Assembly (NCBI RefSeq): GCF_000340215.1
Contig: NW_006921532.1
Location: 6,662,550-6,726,549 of the forward strand
Source: Pseudocercospora fijiensis CIRAD86
Lineage: Eukaryota; Ascomycota; Dothideomycetes; Mycosphaerellales; Mycosphaerellaceae
DNA length: 64,000 nucleotides
Direction: 5' to 3'
Below the pieces are notes generated by a model that had not been told where the DNA came from, ran no database searches, and saw nothing but the letters and a program-made list of their open reading frames with translations. The position numbers and the translations under genes were made by a program. This document shows positions 33,089 to 44,230 of the stretch, in pieces. How positions within the stretch are numbered: position 1 is the stretch's first letter; the number at the start of each line of letters is the position of its first letter.

Positions 33089-33347
33089 GACAAGTACTAT
33101 AGGGCTTAAACGATACTTTATAGAATTAATCTAGAGGCTAGTAGGCGAGCAGAGGCACTATTACTAACTAGATACGAGCCGTACGAGAAAGCTACTAAGA
33201 CTCGATATATAGACTTATTAGTAGTGCTAGCATACTAAAGCCGTATAGGGTTACTTAACTTTATAGTAGTTTAAACTAGGCCGGACATTACTAAGGCAGT
33301 ATCCTTGCTATCTAAGGCTCTTTGGAACCTACGACCTAAGGATATAG
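33089..33347 (+). pseudogene. Copia pol remnant, segment 2 (RT C-terminus)
   Basis: Continues the frame broken at 24,065. It contains the typical copia RT end, 'TRPDITKAVSLLSKAL' near 33,280-33,330. Ends at 33,347, where gypsy B is inserted, and continues at 54,361. Confidence 0.85.
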
Positions 33348-33544
33348 TGTAAGAAGGGTATGTTAGCAGGTAGATAGGGTAGTAGTAGGTATAGGTAGTA
33401 TTCGATAAGGAGCTAGGAGGAGAGGGAGGAAGGCAGGCAAGTTAGCCTATTGCTAAGCGCTAAGCCCTGCCTAAGGCATTAAGACCCTAGCTTTACTCGA
33501 GCCCGGTTATATACTAATTACGTATAACCTCTTTAGTCCTAATA
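33348..33544 (-). repeat. 3' LTR of gypsy copy B
   Basis: Begins TGTAAGAAGG on the plus strand and ends TCCTAATA. It is the inverse of 54,515-54,711 and 61,461-61,657. Confidence 0.9.
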
Positions 33545-34889
33545 TACGCTTCCCCTCTAAAGGCCGCGCCCTCGTAGCCGGTCTTTGTTCTAGTCTTAAC
33601 CTCTATTGCTACTAACTTAGTAGGTCTAATAAGCCGCTTAGTCCGCGCTAAATTAAACGCATAACTACCGATTATGTAACTATATTAAACCTTACCTCTA
33701 ATATAATACAATGTCTAACTCTAACTACGCTATCCTTACATATAATAAAGTAATATATAACTATAAGAATTAAGGACTATCGACTAATTACAATACAAGC
33801 GTACCTTCCCTACTATAATAGGTAGGTATACGGGGTATTATAGCACTGCCCCCGTTCTAAGTAATGTCGTACCGAGTTCTCTACGTCTACTCTTAAAAGA
33901 CCTAGAAATGTCCGCTTCCGAGGGTTGTTCTTATTATTACGAGGGATTGTTCTTATTATTACGAGGGCTATTATTTACTATCGTAGTTTCGCTAGCCCTA
34001 ATTAGTTAGGTTTAGCAGCCTTTAATTGTTAATCTTATCTTATCTTTTTAGAAAAAACACAGCTCGTCTAGTTTCTATAGGTAAAGGCTATTATAAGTGC
34101 AATAGTTAAGGTTTGCCTCGCTTAAAGGGTCGGAAAGATCGAGGAGTAACCTATTGTCCGCAAGATCGACCCCGGCTAGCTTAGCTCTATAGTTTTGCCC
34201 TTAGTTAGTTAGTCTATTAAGCTACTTAATCTTTTTAAGCCTTAATATTTTAACTTAGCCTTAAAGTTTTAATTAACCCCTTAGTGCCTTAGGCTCGTAG
34301 TATAGGTAAGGTTGTCTTCGTAGGTATAGTAATAATAGTAGGTAACGTTAATAATAGCGGTACTAGCCGTCTTAGCGCTAACTTTACCTTGCTTCTAATT
34401 TCCTTCTTTAACTAATAATATTAGCAATACTGTTACTAATATAGCCGTATCGGCTTCCTTCGATAGCAATATACTCCGTAACACTATTACTAATATAGTC
34501 GTATTAGCTTCCTTCGATAGCAACACACTCCGTAATACTATTACTAATATAGTCGTATCGGCTTCCTTCGATAGCAACATACTCCGCAATACTATTACTA
34601 ATATAGTCGCGCCGGCCGCGCCGTCCTCGCCGATTGCCTAGGCCTCGATAGAATAAGGGAATAAGAGAGGGACCTAAATACTAGGAGAAGGGCCTTATAG
34701 GGCGCGTTAGTAGAGAGGTAGTTTCCTAAAAGAGCAGCGAATAGTTGACGCGTTATAGCGCGCTTGTTAACACTCGGTGCGCGTTTACTATAGTAGTATA
34801 GTCTTATTGTCCTAGTTTGCCGGCCTCTAATTAGTTAGCTAATAATACCCCGGAGGCACTATTAATCCTAGGCCTTAATAGTAACATTA
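33545..34889 (-). other. 3' non-coding region of gypsy copy B with 54-bp repeats
   Basis: Counterpart of 4,891-6,166 in copy A. At about 34,425-34,610 a 54-bp unit (marker CTTCCTTCGATAG at 34,454, 34,508 and 34,562) is present about three times. Copy A has about one and copy C about two. The minus-strand open frame 34,395-34,589 with an 18-residue repeat is a by-product of this. Confidence 0.7.
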
Positions 34890-37800
34890 TAGGCCCTTAG
34901 CCTTCTTCTTGTTCTTTATACTAGTCTAATACTTATCTAACAACTTAGTTATGTCTTTAAAAGAGGCTTTAGCTTCCTACGAGTCCTATTTAGGTAAATA
35001 GCCTTACTATCTTAATAGGTACTCCTTCTTGCCTTTCCTAGTCCGGTGCTATAGGATACGTTCTATAGACTATAGCTCTTTACTATCCGCTAGTATGTCT
35101 TCGTGTTTAGTAGGGGCTTTATCCCCCTCGCGTAGGTAATATAGCTTAAGGAGGGATATATAGAAGGTGTTATAGATAGTATAATAAGGAGGAAGCTATA
35201 ACTAATAGGCCTATACGGAGGAGCCCTTAACTTCTCGAATACGGAATAGACTAATATATCTTAGTACGAGCTTAGGCCTTGTTTTGCTATTAGGTAATAG
35301 GTGCTTGCGGATACGGAGGTTCTTAGTACTTAGCATAACTATATCGCCTTGCTTAAAGGTTATCGGTGTATAGTGTTTGTTATAATAGGCCTTCTAATAG
35401 GCCTAGGCCTTTGCTAGTTTGTTAGCTATTATAGCGTGAATTTCTCGCATCTTTTAAGCCCTCTCTATAGCCGCTAGTGTTTTAGGGGCTTAACGCGCTT
35501 CCCTTTCCTTACGCTCGGCCTCGAGCGAGGTAAATAGATCTTATAGTAAGGCAGCGTTTTAGCCTATTATAGCTATATACGGTGAAACCTTAGTTAATAA
35601 GTAGATACTATTATTATATACGAATTCGGCTAGTTATAGGAGGTTAACCTAGTCGTTAGGGTTCTTATTAATATAGCTGCGTAGGTACTGCTATAGGGTA
35701 GCATTTTGCCTCTCGGTTTAGCTATCTGTTTGTAGATAGAATGCTATAGACAGGCGATACTTAAGTCTTAGTTATAGGTATATCTTACTCTAATAATAAG
35801 ATATGAATGTCGAGCCCCGGTTAGAGACTATCCTCTTAGGGGTTCCCTAACAGCCATAGAAGATGTTATTCTGTAGTAACTTAGCTAGGTTAATAGCTAT
35901 CTAATCCTTCCGAGCGGGGATATAGCGAGCGCCCTTAGTAAACCGGTCTATAACGACTAGTATAGCATTAAAGACGTCCTTGCTTTCCTTTCGCTTAGTA
36001 GGGGGAAGACCTGTAGTAAAATCTGTTGTAAGCTCTACAAATAGCTTATAGGGGATTAGTAATAAGGACAACTCGCTAAAAGGCTAATGCTTTAGTGCCT
36101 TAATACGTTAGTATACGGCATACGTGTTTACGTAGTCCTTTATATCCCGCTTACTATTTAGCTAGTAGTATATACGCGATAGTAGCTCGTGCGACCTCTC
36201 TATACTATAGTAACCGGCAAGCTTACTATTATAGTATCGCTTAAGAAGCTCTTGTCCAATCGATTGTTTAGCGGGGATATAGTATCTGCCCTTAAACTTT
36301 AAGTAACCCTTGTCGTCGATCGACTAATTATTAGTACTCTTACTAGATCGAGTCTTTCGTCTACTTATAAGCTTATCGATACGTTTAGTAGCAAAGGCGT
36401 CCCTCTGCTAAGTACGTAATAGCTTATCTATAAACGATTAACTATCCCTATTCGCAAGGTTATTTAATAGTACCCTCGCTATCGAACGAGGTACGCATTA
36501 TATATATCTAATAGCACTAGTAGCCGGATTAACTATAGTAGTACTATCGCTATTACTATATATAGCGATATCGACTAGGGAGTTATTATAACTTCTCCTA
36601 TCTATATTATTAGCCCTTGCCTTAACACGTACTATTAATATAGCAAGAGCATTAATATGCTTCAAGCTATCGCGGAGTCCGGTAAGCCGCTTATCCTACG
36701 CTTGCCTTACTACGAGGTCTATAGCAATCTTATACTATAGGGTTAGAAACAATAAATTAATAGATTAGGTTTCGCTATCGTAATTAGGTCGCCTCGATAG
36801 GCTATTAGTAGGGTTACTTACGCCTAGCCGATATAATATATTAAAATCGAACCTAGCGAGGTAGACGGCCTATCTAGCCTATCGACCTATAACCCTAGTA
36901 ACCTTAGTAATGCTACGAAGGTTGTTATAGTCCGTATAGACCTAAATAGGGTACTAAGCACTATCGAGATAATAGCGCTAGTATTTAAAGGCTTCTACGA
37001 TTGCTAAGAGCTCTTACTCGTAGGTCTCGTACCGACGTTCTATATCGATTATCTTCCGTAAAAAGAAGGCAATTAGGTGCTAGTAGTAGTTACTGTCTAA
37101 CTGCTAAGATATTATAGCTAATACAGCGAACTGTAAAGCGTTAGTCTTAATTCGGATCTGCTTATTTAGTATAAAATAGTGTAACAAGGGGACTTTAGTA
37201 AAGCGTTGCTTCAAGCCGTTAAAAGCGGCTTATGCCTTGTTAGTCTATTTGAATTCTCTAGAAGGGTTTGCCTTAGTCTTAGTAAGTTTAGCAAGTAGCA
37301 TTACATGCCTCGAATAGCCCTTAATAAAGCGGCGGTAAAAGTTAGCAAAACCTAGGAACGATTAAAGCTCTTTAATACTAGTAGGCGTTAGCTACTTAGT
37401 AATAGTCGTAATCCGATTAGGATTAGCCTTAACACTATTAGTCAATACGAGGAAGCTAAGGAAGGGCACCTCTTTAGTAGCGAAGGTATATTTAGAGGGT
37501 TTATAGTATAAGCTATAGGCCCGTAGGCGGTCGAGTACCTTACGTACGGCGGCCTAATATTCCGTAATGTTAGGTAAGTGTATATAGACTAGGATATCGT
37601 CTAGATAGACTACGCAGAGGTAGTCTAATAGGCCTAATAGGGCCCGATTAATATAGGACTAGAATGTTATAGAGGCATTAGCTAGGCCGAATAGTATAAC
37701 TAAGTACTTAAAATAGCTATAGCGAGTGCGGAAGGCCGTCTTCTATTTATTACCTTTACGAATGCGAATGCGGTAATAGGCGTCCTTAATATCTAATATA

Positions 37801-38682
37801 GTATAGAAGTAGGCGCTAGAAAGGCGGTCGAGGGTCTTATTAATAAGCGGAAGTAGATAGCGGTCTTTAATAGTAACAGTATTAAGCCCTCTATAATTAA
37901 TATATAAACGTAGGCTACTATCCTTTTTTAGCACGAACAGGATAGGTATACTAGCAGGGCTGTTGCTATACTAAATTCGACTATTAGCTAGGTTCTTATC
38001 TAGGTACTTATATAGTATAGCAAGCTCGCGTTTACTAAGGTTATAGAGGGGACTAAAGGGGACCTCTTTGCCCTATATAATATCGATCTTATAGTCCGTC
38101 TCTTTAAACATAGGCAATGTCGATGCTAGGTAGTGTTTAAAGACATTAATATAGGTCTCTCGAATAGGCTAAGGTATGCGAGCAAGCTGTTTAGGGTCTA
38201 TGCTATTAGGGGGCATAGGTTTATTGTTATTACCTAATAGGTCGACTATTAGGTTAGCTATAGTAGGTATTAGGTTGCCGATAAATAGGACCCTAATATT
38301 ATTAGGGCACTCGCTAACGTCGATATGCTTAATATCCTCTTTCCTAGCGATTCTAAATCGCTATTATTAACTGCCTAAATCTATAGCGACAGTATAGTGC
38401 TTAAGAACAGGGTTGCTAATAATAATAGTAGCTCCCCTATATAGGTTGTCTATATCTACTACGTAGGTAGTAAAGTCTACTAGGCGTTTATTTCCGAGGT
38501 CGTCCTTTAGAACTATAGGAATATAGTAGGCCCTATAGGTTAAGTACCGAGCGTTATTAAACTAAGCAAGGGTTGGCAGGTTAGCCCTATTTAATTGTCG
38601 AAGGTCTAATTCCTTAGCTAAGCGATAGCTAATAAGGGCACTAACTAAATTTCCTAGATCTAGTATAACCTTAGTCTTATAG
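34890..38682 (-). pseudogene. pol remnant of gypsy copy B
   Basis: Same order as copy A, read on the minus strand. The chromodomain lies near 34,920-35,110, integrase ~35,470-36,300, RNase H ~36,700-37,100 and RT ~37,150-38,160 (open piece 37,743-37,934). Protease follows near 38,370-38,660. The RT catalytic box reads YLDD at 37,596-37,607 and so keeps both Asp, unlike copies A and C (YLDN). Many stops remain. Gypsy D breaks it at 38,683, and the gag part continues at 52,445. Confidence 0.87.
38678..38682. repeat. Target site duplication TATAG of gypsy D (left)
   Basis: The same five bases are at 52,440-52,444, directly after the other LTR. Copy A sequence confirms that gypsy B coding continues across the gap. 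Confidence 0.85.
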
Positions 38683-38853
38683 TATTAGGATACGCTCTAT
38701 AGAGCGGAGACGGACACGATTCTAGTATATAAAGATAATTGATTGTTAGTTAGTTATTAGCCTAGGAAACTATATACATCAATCGTTATAATCTACGGTA
38801 GGATCGATAGTATCCGAAGTAGGATCGGCCGTACTAATGTCCAAACCGTAACA
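38683..38853 (-). repeat. 3' LTR of gypsy D
   Basis: Plus strand starts TATTAGGATACGC and ends ACCGTAACA, so on the coding strand it is TG...TA. Equal in length to 52,269-52,439; most differences are transitions. Confidence 0.9.
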
Positions 38854-39119
38854 ACCTCCCCTCTAAAAGGAAAGACTTGTACGCCCTCGTATATAATATA
38901 CCGCCTAATGCTTCTTAGTACCGTCTCCTATTGTTCGTATTATGCTAATGCTTATACTAATAGGTGCCTTCTATACTATGTCCTATTAATAGAATTACGC
39001 ACTATACTAATACTTATATACTATATCCTGTTAATCGTATTGCAGGCTATACTAATGCTTATGCTAATAGGTGCTTTCTATACTATATCCTATTGCTCGC
39101 TTATACTAACGGGTACTTC
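38854..39119 (-). other. 3' non-coding region of gypsy D with imperfect repeats
   Basis: The CTCCCCTCTAAAAGGAAAG stretch next to the LTR is the likely polypurine tract on the minus strand. Beyond it, an imperfect repeat with TATACTATATCCTATTAAT-like units occupies 38,930-39,115. Small plus-strand frames (38,908-39,161) have no support as genes. Confidence 0.55.
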
Positions 39120-42100
39120 TTACCGCGCTTAGGGGTAGAAGGCGAACTATCGTCGGCCTAGGCGTTAAGGGCATCGCGCTTGCGCTTGCGCTTCGACTCT
39201 AGGGTCTTCGTAGAGGGCTCTAGCCGAGCGACGGTCGGTATAATAGTAGCCTTCTTACGGAGGACGTACAGATCTATCTCCTTAGCAATGCTATTATACG
39301 GGCCTATAACCTTAGCTATATACGCCGCCGTCTTATAGGTAGTGTCTAGCGCCGCGTTAGGCATTATCTTCTTAGTAAGCTTATTAAAATCGATTAAGCC
39401 GTCGCTATAGCAGGCGTCTAGGCCTAAAGTGTATTTACCGAGGTATTAATCGGTTACCTCCTATAGGCCGTTAATCTCCGCTTCGGTAGTATTACTAATG
39501 CTACCGCCGAGAATCGCTAGCGAATCGGCCGGAACTAAGGCAGCGATAGGCAGGTTACCGGTAGTATCGCGGAGAAAATTATCCGCGAGGAGCGCTATAT
39601 TTTGCTTACCGGTCTAAAGCGCGACCTATACTACTACGCGATTCTAAGCGGCTATTACTAGTATCGCATCTCTACTATCCTTTATCTGCGTTATAAGGTC
39701 GTCGTATTACTTAGCCTACCGATATACGAGAAGTGCGTTTTAGTTAAAGGAGCAGTTAGTAAGTATCGTCTAATTAACTACTAGTTATAGGCGACCGCTA
39801 GCGCTACTTAGGGCGTACGGTAGCAGAGTCGGCAATAGCGGCAATTTAAGGTCTATCTACTTAATCGAGCTAGGGAATATAGTAGTATTGCCGGCGTCGT
39901 TGCTCGTTTTACGCGGCGAAGGCGGTAGCGGCGGCATACTATAGTTGCTATCTATACGAGGTCGTATATAGCCTAGCTTGTCGGAATCTAGCTATTTATT
40001 AACGCGACCGCCTCGCGACCCGTTATTTTAGTTTCGCGATAGTAGTAAGGCGGCCTAGGGCAGAATCTTACTAAAGGTAATAGCGTTCGTAGTATCGCCC
40101 TCGTCCGGCTTATAATTGTTATTAGGAACGAGGTAGGAGGACACTAGATCCTACGTCTCGTCGACGTTATACTAACGAGCGCTCTCGTTACGATCTGCGA
40201 GCGAATTAACTATATCTTCCTTTATAGTCGCCGGCACGAAGGCGTTAGAGACTGGTCGCTTGTTTATCGTCTTTTCCGGCTAGTTCTTTACGATTCCCGT
40301 AGGAACCGTAAAGCCCGCAGGCGGGTTAGCTATAATCTTGTCTATATAGGCCTTAAATAGCTTACTTATATAGTCCTTATCTCTAAAGGACGGCTAGATA
40401 ATAGCGTTCTAGTCGATAGCGATCTTCTTATCGAGGGTAAGTATAGGAATCTTCTTCTATTTAGCCTTAGCGTAGCTTATATACTCGCGATATCCTACTA
40501 GGACCTAAGGATAGCTATACGATTTATAGGTAACTATATCGTCGTATATCTTGTCTAGCTCTACGAGGTCGGCGGTATAGCCCTCTCCTCGTAGGGAATA
40601 GACGCCGTAGACGTATACGTAGCGCTAACAATAATCTTCGACGTCCTAGGTAACGGCTAGTTCGCTTAACTAACGGCGTTGCGGCAACGGGAGTCCTTAC
40701 GCGTTAAATGTAGTAGACTAGTAACGCTAGAGCTGCTTAGCGCTAATTAGGCTAGCTACTTTTATACGCATTAGTATATAGACGTATCGGTCGCTAATTT
40801 GCGCGTTTTCCGGCGGGAATTAGAGCGTTATTACTCGACCTATAATAGGGTTAAATAGGAACTAATAGGCTAGAGCGTTAGTAAGGTCGGCCTCGCTATC
40901 CTTCTTCTAAGCTATTCTAGCGCTTACCTCGCGGTCGGCTCCTCGGACGTAGTAAGTAATATCCGAGTTATCGGCGGCGCGAGTATATAGGGCAGGGCGT
41001 CCGTTACCTATAATTGCGACGATATAATCGAAGGGAAGCGTCGCTTCTACCTAATTATAGGCTAAAATTAGGGGAAGCGCGGGCAAGCTCTAAAAGTTCC
41101 GTACGAATTAGCGGACGGCGAGGCCGATTACGCGGTAACAGATAGCCGGCGGTTGCGCGAAGAAACGGTAGTTAGTAGAAGGCTAGTCGTCGATAGCCTT
41201 TAGCGCGTAGCGTAAGTATATATACTAGAATATAACTAACCGAGGAAAAATTCCTCCGAACGCGGTATTTAACGTTAAGAAGTCGAGTAGGCGGCCGTCC
41301 GTATTAAGGGCTCTACGCGTATATATACGAATAAGGGTACGTTCTACGGCGGGATCGGTATAGTTAGGGGTATCGTACTCGTTCTCTAGGTATTCCTACT
41401 CCTCGATAAGTTCTAGTGCTCGAAAGATTAAATAGTCTAGTTCTAAGCTACCGTTAGGGTAGCGGAAGGAGGTAATAGGATTGTCGTACTCGCGCTCCTA
41501 AAGAGTAGCGTCTAGGTCGTATACTAGTCGGGCGGTATAGTAATACAGTTCGGCTAGGATCTGTATCCGATTGTCGTAATGCGACAGTTTTAGATAGAGC
41601 AGATAGAGCTTTAAGCGCGCCTAAATATACTCGACTTGCTAATCGTAGGGCTTGTTTAGCGGAATACCTCTAGTAAGGCACCTTCTTCGTGAAGTCTAAA
41701 TACAGCTCGAAAGATCTGCTACGCTCTATCGTAGTAACGGTCGCTATAGAATTCCTTATTGCCCTTAATTCCGATAGACCGAATCCTAGCTACTAGGGCG
41801 TCGCACTCCTCCGACTCCTTTAGCTACTAATTATAGACAGCTTCTAGCGCCTCTAATTGTCCGACGAAGCCGTATACTCTTAACTCTTCGAGTATACGCT
41901 AGTACTAAGTAAATTCGGCGTCGCGCCGGAGTTAGTATACCTAGGGTCGAGGACCGGGTAGTAGTAAGGCGAATAGGATAATTCTAGCGTAGTCGGCTAC
42001 GGCGCTCGGTAGTAGTCTTAACCGCGACGGTCGGAGTACCGTTATTAGCTAAGTACTCGGTCGTAGGGATACTAGTCGTAGGGATACTAGTTATAGGCAA

Positions 42101-44230
42101 GAACGCGAGAATACTAGCGGAAGCTATACTAGTAATAACTATAAGGTTTGCGATTATATCGATAGCGCTAGAGGCTAAGCCTACGGTATAGATAATACTA
42201 AAGGTAGTAAAGCTAGTCGCTATAGTAGCGATAGCGGCTACGAGGGTCGCGACGGTAAAGTAGGTTATTATAGCTATAGAATAGATAGTTTAAGCAACTT
42301 CGACGGCAACTACGGCGAACGTAGAGGTAAATTTAATTATCTTAATAATAATAAGATCGCTAGTAACGCTCGCGGCGCCGGCGTACGCTCTACCTACGAG
42401 CCGTTATCTAGTAAACGCTCCCGTTCTAACGGTCGACGTGCCTCTCGAAGAGCCTTATTAAGCGTCTTACGTACGTCTTTGTATCTGTCTTCTAGGGCCT
42501 TTAGTGCGCCTAGTCCTATATCGCCGGTAGGACTATATTAATCGGAACGTAAGTAATAAGCGTTACCCTCGGCGTAGTCCTATAGGTACGTATAGTTAGG
42601 CTAGTAGCGCTAAACGTACTCTCTCTCGACCGTACTAGTAGCGTCGTCGCTCTTAGGCACGAAGTCCTACGCGTTAAGGTATAGATTCTTAGCTAGGGCG
42701 ACGTTACCTTATTAAATAGCGTCGATCTTCTAGAAGATTTAATAGCCGCGAAGGGACGGGATTTCCTACTATACGTTGTCGAATAGGTAGGCGGCTAGTA
42801 TTACGCTCTAATTGCGCCTAGTTATAAGCGATTCGATAGCGCTTTTCTAACTTGCTTTTATAAAGGCGTAGGCCGGGTTTGCTACTATAACGACTATAGG
42901 CGCGTAGGTCTGTAAGTAGTCGAAGCTCGTATTACGTAGGAGCTTAAGCGCTATATTAGGGAGGATTAATTTTGCGTTAGCGAACAAGCGTCGCTATACT
43001 ATATTAAACTACCTAATAGTAAGGCCTATATTATACGATCCTAGTTCGTTTAGATAGGTTGCGAGATAGTCCTCTATCTCTATCTAGTTAGCGTCGTTCG
43101 CTATGCCTAGATTCTCGTAGTCCGCCTTATTTCCTTCTTAATTACTATTTAATTCGCTACCGTCGTCGTCCTTCTTATTACTATTATAACCGTCCTTTCC
43201 CTAATTTCTATCTAACTCGCTACCTTCTACCTCCTCTTCGCTACTATCCTAACTGTTATTTCCCTAATCGCTATTCGACTCGCTATCCCCTATAGTACCG
43301 CCGGTAATAAATAGGCTACTACTAGGGGTAGGGCGCTAGTCGGCTTCGAGGTCGGCGAGTATACGGCTATAGAACTCTATACCTTTGTTAGTAATATAGT
43401 AGCGTACGTCGTTACGGCGAACGACGTAACTGTTTATAATAAGCGCCTCGACTACTAGGAATACGGTATAGCTCGGGTTAGTAAAGGTCTTAGCTACCGC
43501 CGCGTCGAGAGTAACTAGGTATAGATCGGCTAATAATAGATATAATAAGATCTGCCTACGGGCTTCGCTAGTTTCCTAGGGCATTTCCTTCTTCCGGCGT
43601 AGCTCCTAGGGGGGATCTTAGCCCTTTTCGTAGTAGTAGTAGCCTTCCTCGCCTTCCTCTATTATAGCGAACAATCCGTTTCCTATATCCGCTAAAAACC
43701 TATCGGCGCGTATCTTATTCGCCCTAAAGCTAACTATCTAAGCCGGTAGGCTAAAATTCTTTATAATATATACCCTAATATCGTCTACCGTAAACTTCGC
43801 GTCGTCCCTAAAAGAAAGACCTACCGCGAGGACCTACCGCTCCTATGTCTGCTATAGCGGGTCGCCTATAGCCGGATCTATCGTAGGTAACTCTAATACT
43901 ATACTCGCTAATCGACCTAAGATGTCCGTAGATTGCTACGAACTAATAAGGAATATACTCTAATCGAAGACTTAGGATAGGATAGAGAAAGCGATACTAA
44001 TAGATCGGATAGAATATTAAATATCGTTAACTCGGGTCGGTTACTAACTACGAGGACGCTTAGGGTCCGAGATAACGCGATAAGGATAGGGTATTTGCTA
44101 AGGCAACTACGTTACGACTCCGTAGGAGCCGTAATACCGCGCTAGCGCTTAGACCGACGCGGCTACGCTTTGTCTAAAAAAGGCTAACGATAGCGCGTTT
44201 TCCTAACTACTCTTCTTACGCTCTTCTACG
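39120..44230 (-). pseudogene. Unrecognised ~1,650-codon accessory ORF of gypsy D
   Basis: Downstream of the chromodomain, in a frame different from pol, a coherent protein can be followed on the minus strand. It runs in one frame from about 44,230 to 41,670, then one base shifted to about 39,120; the only open frames left are short, such as 39,158-39,364. Visible parts, in order, are an N-terminal helical region, and a segment near 43,390-43,480 reading VRRNDVRYYITNKGIEFY that resembles a winged-helix wing. Then come an acidic Ser/Asn/Glu-rich linker (~43,080-43,320), a helical block, a large hydrophobic/helical block (~39,950-41,660), a Pro-rich linker (~39,930) and a basic Lys/Arg tail near 39,170. 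I recognise no known domain with certainty. It could be an element-specific protein or a captured host gene. Confidence 0.6.

Noticed and set aside
38908..39161. Two plus-strand open frames of 74 and 65 aa
   Set aside because: Low-complexity, overlapping frames in the repeat-bearing 3' non-coding region of gypsy D.
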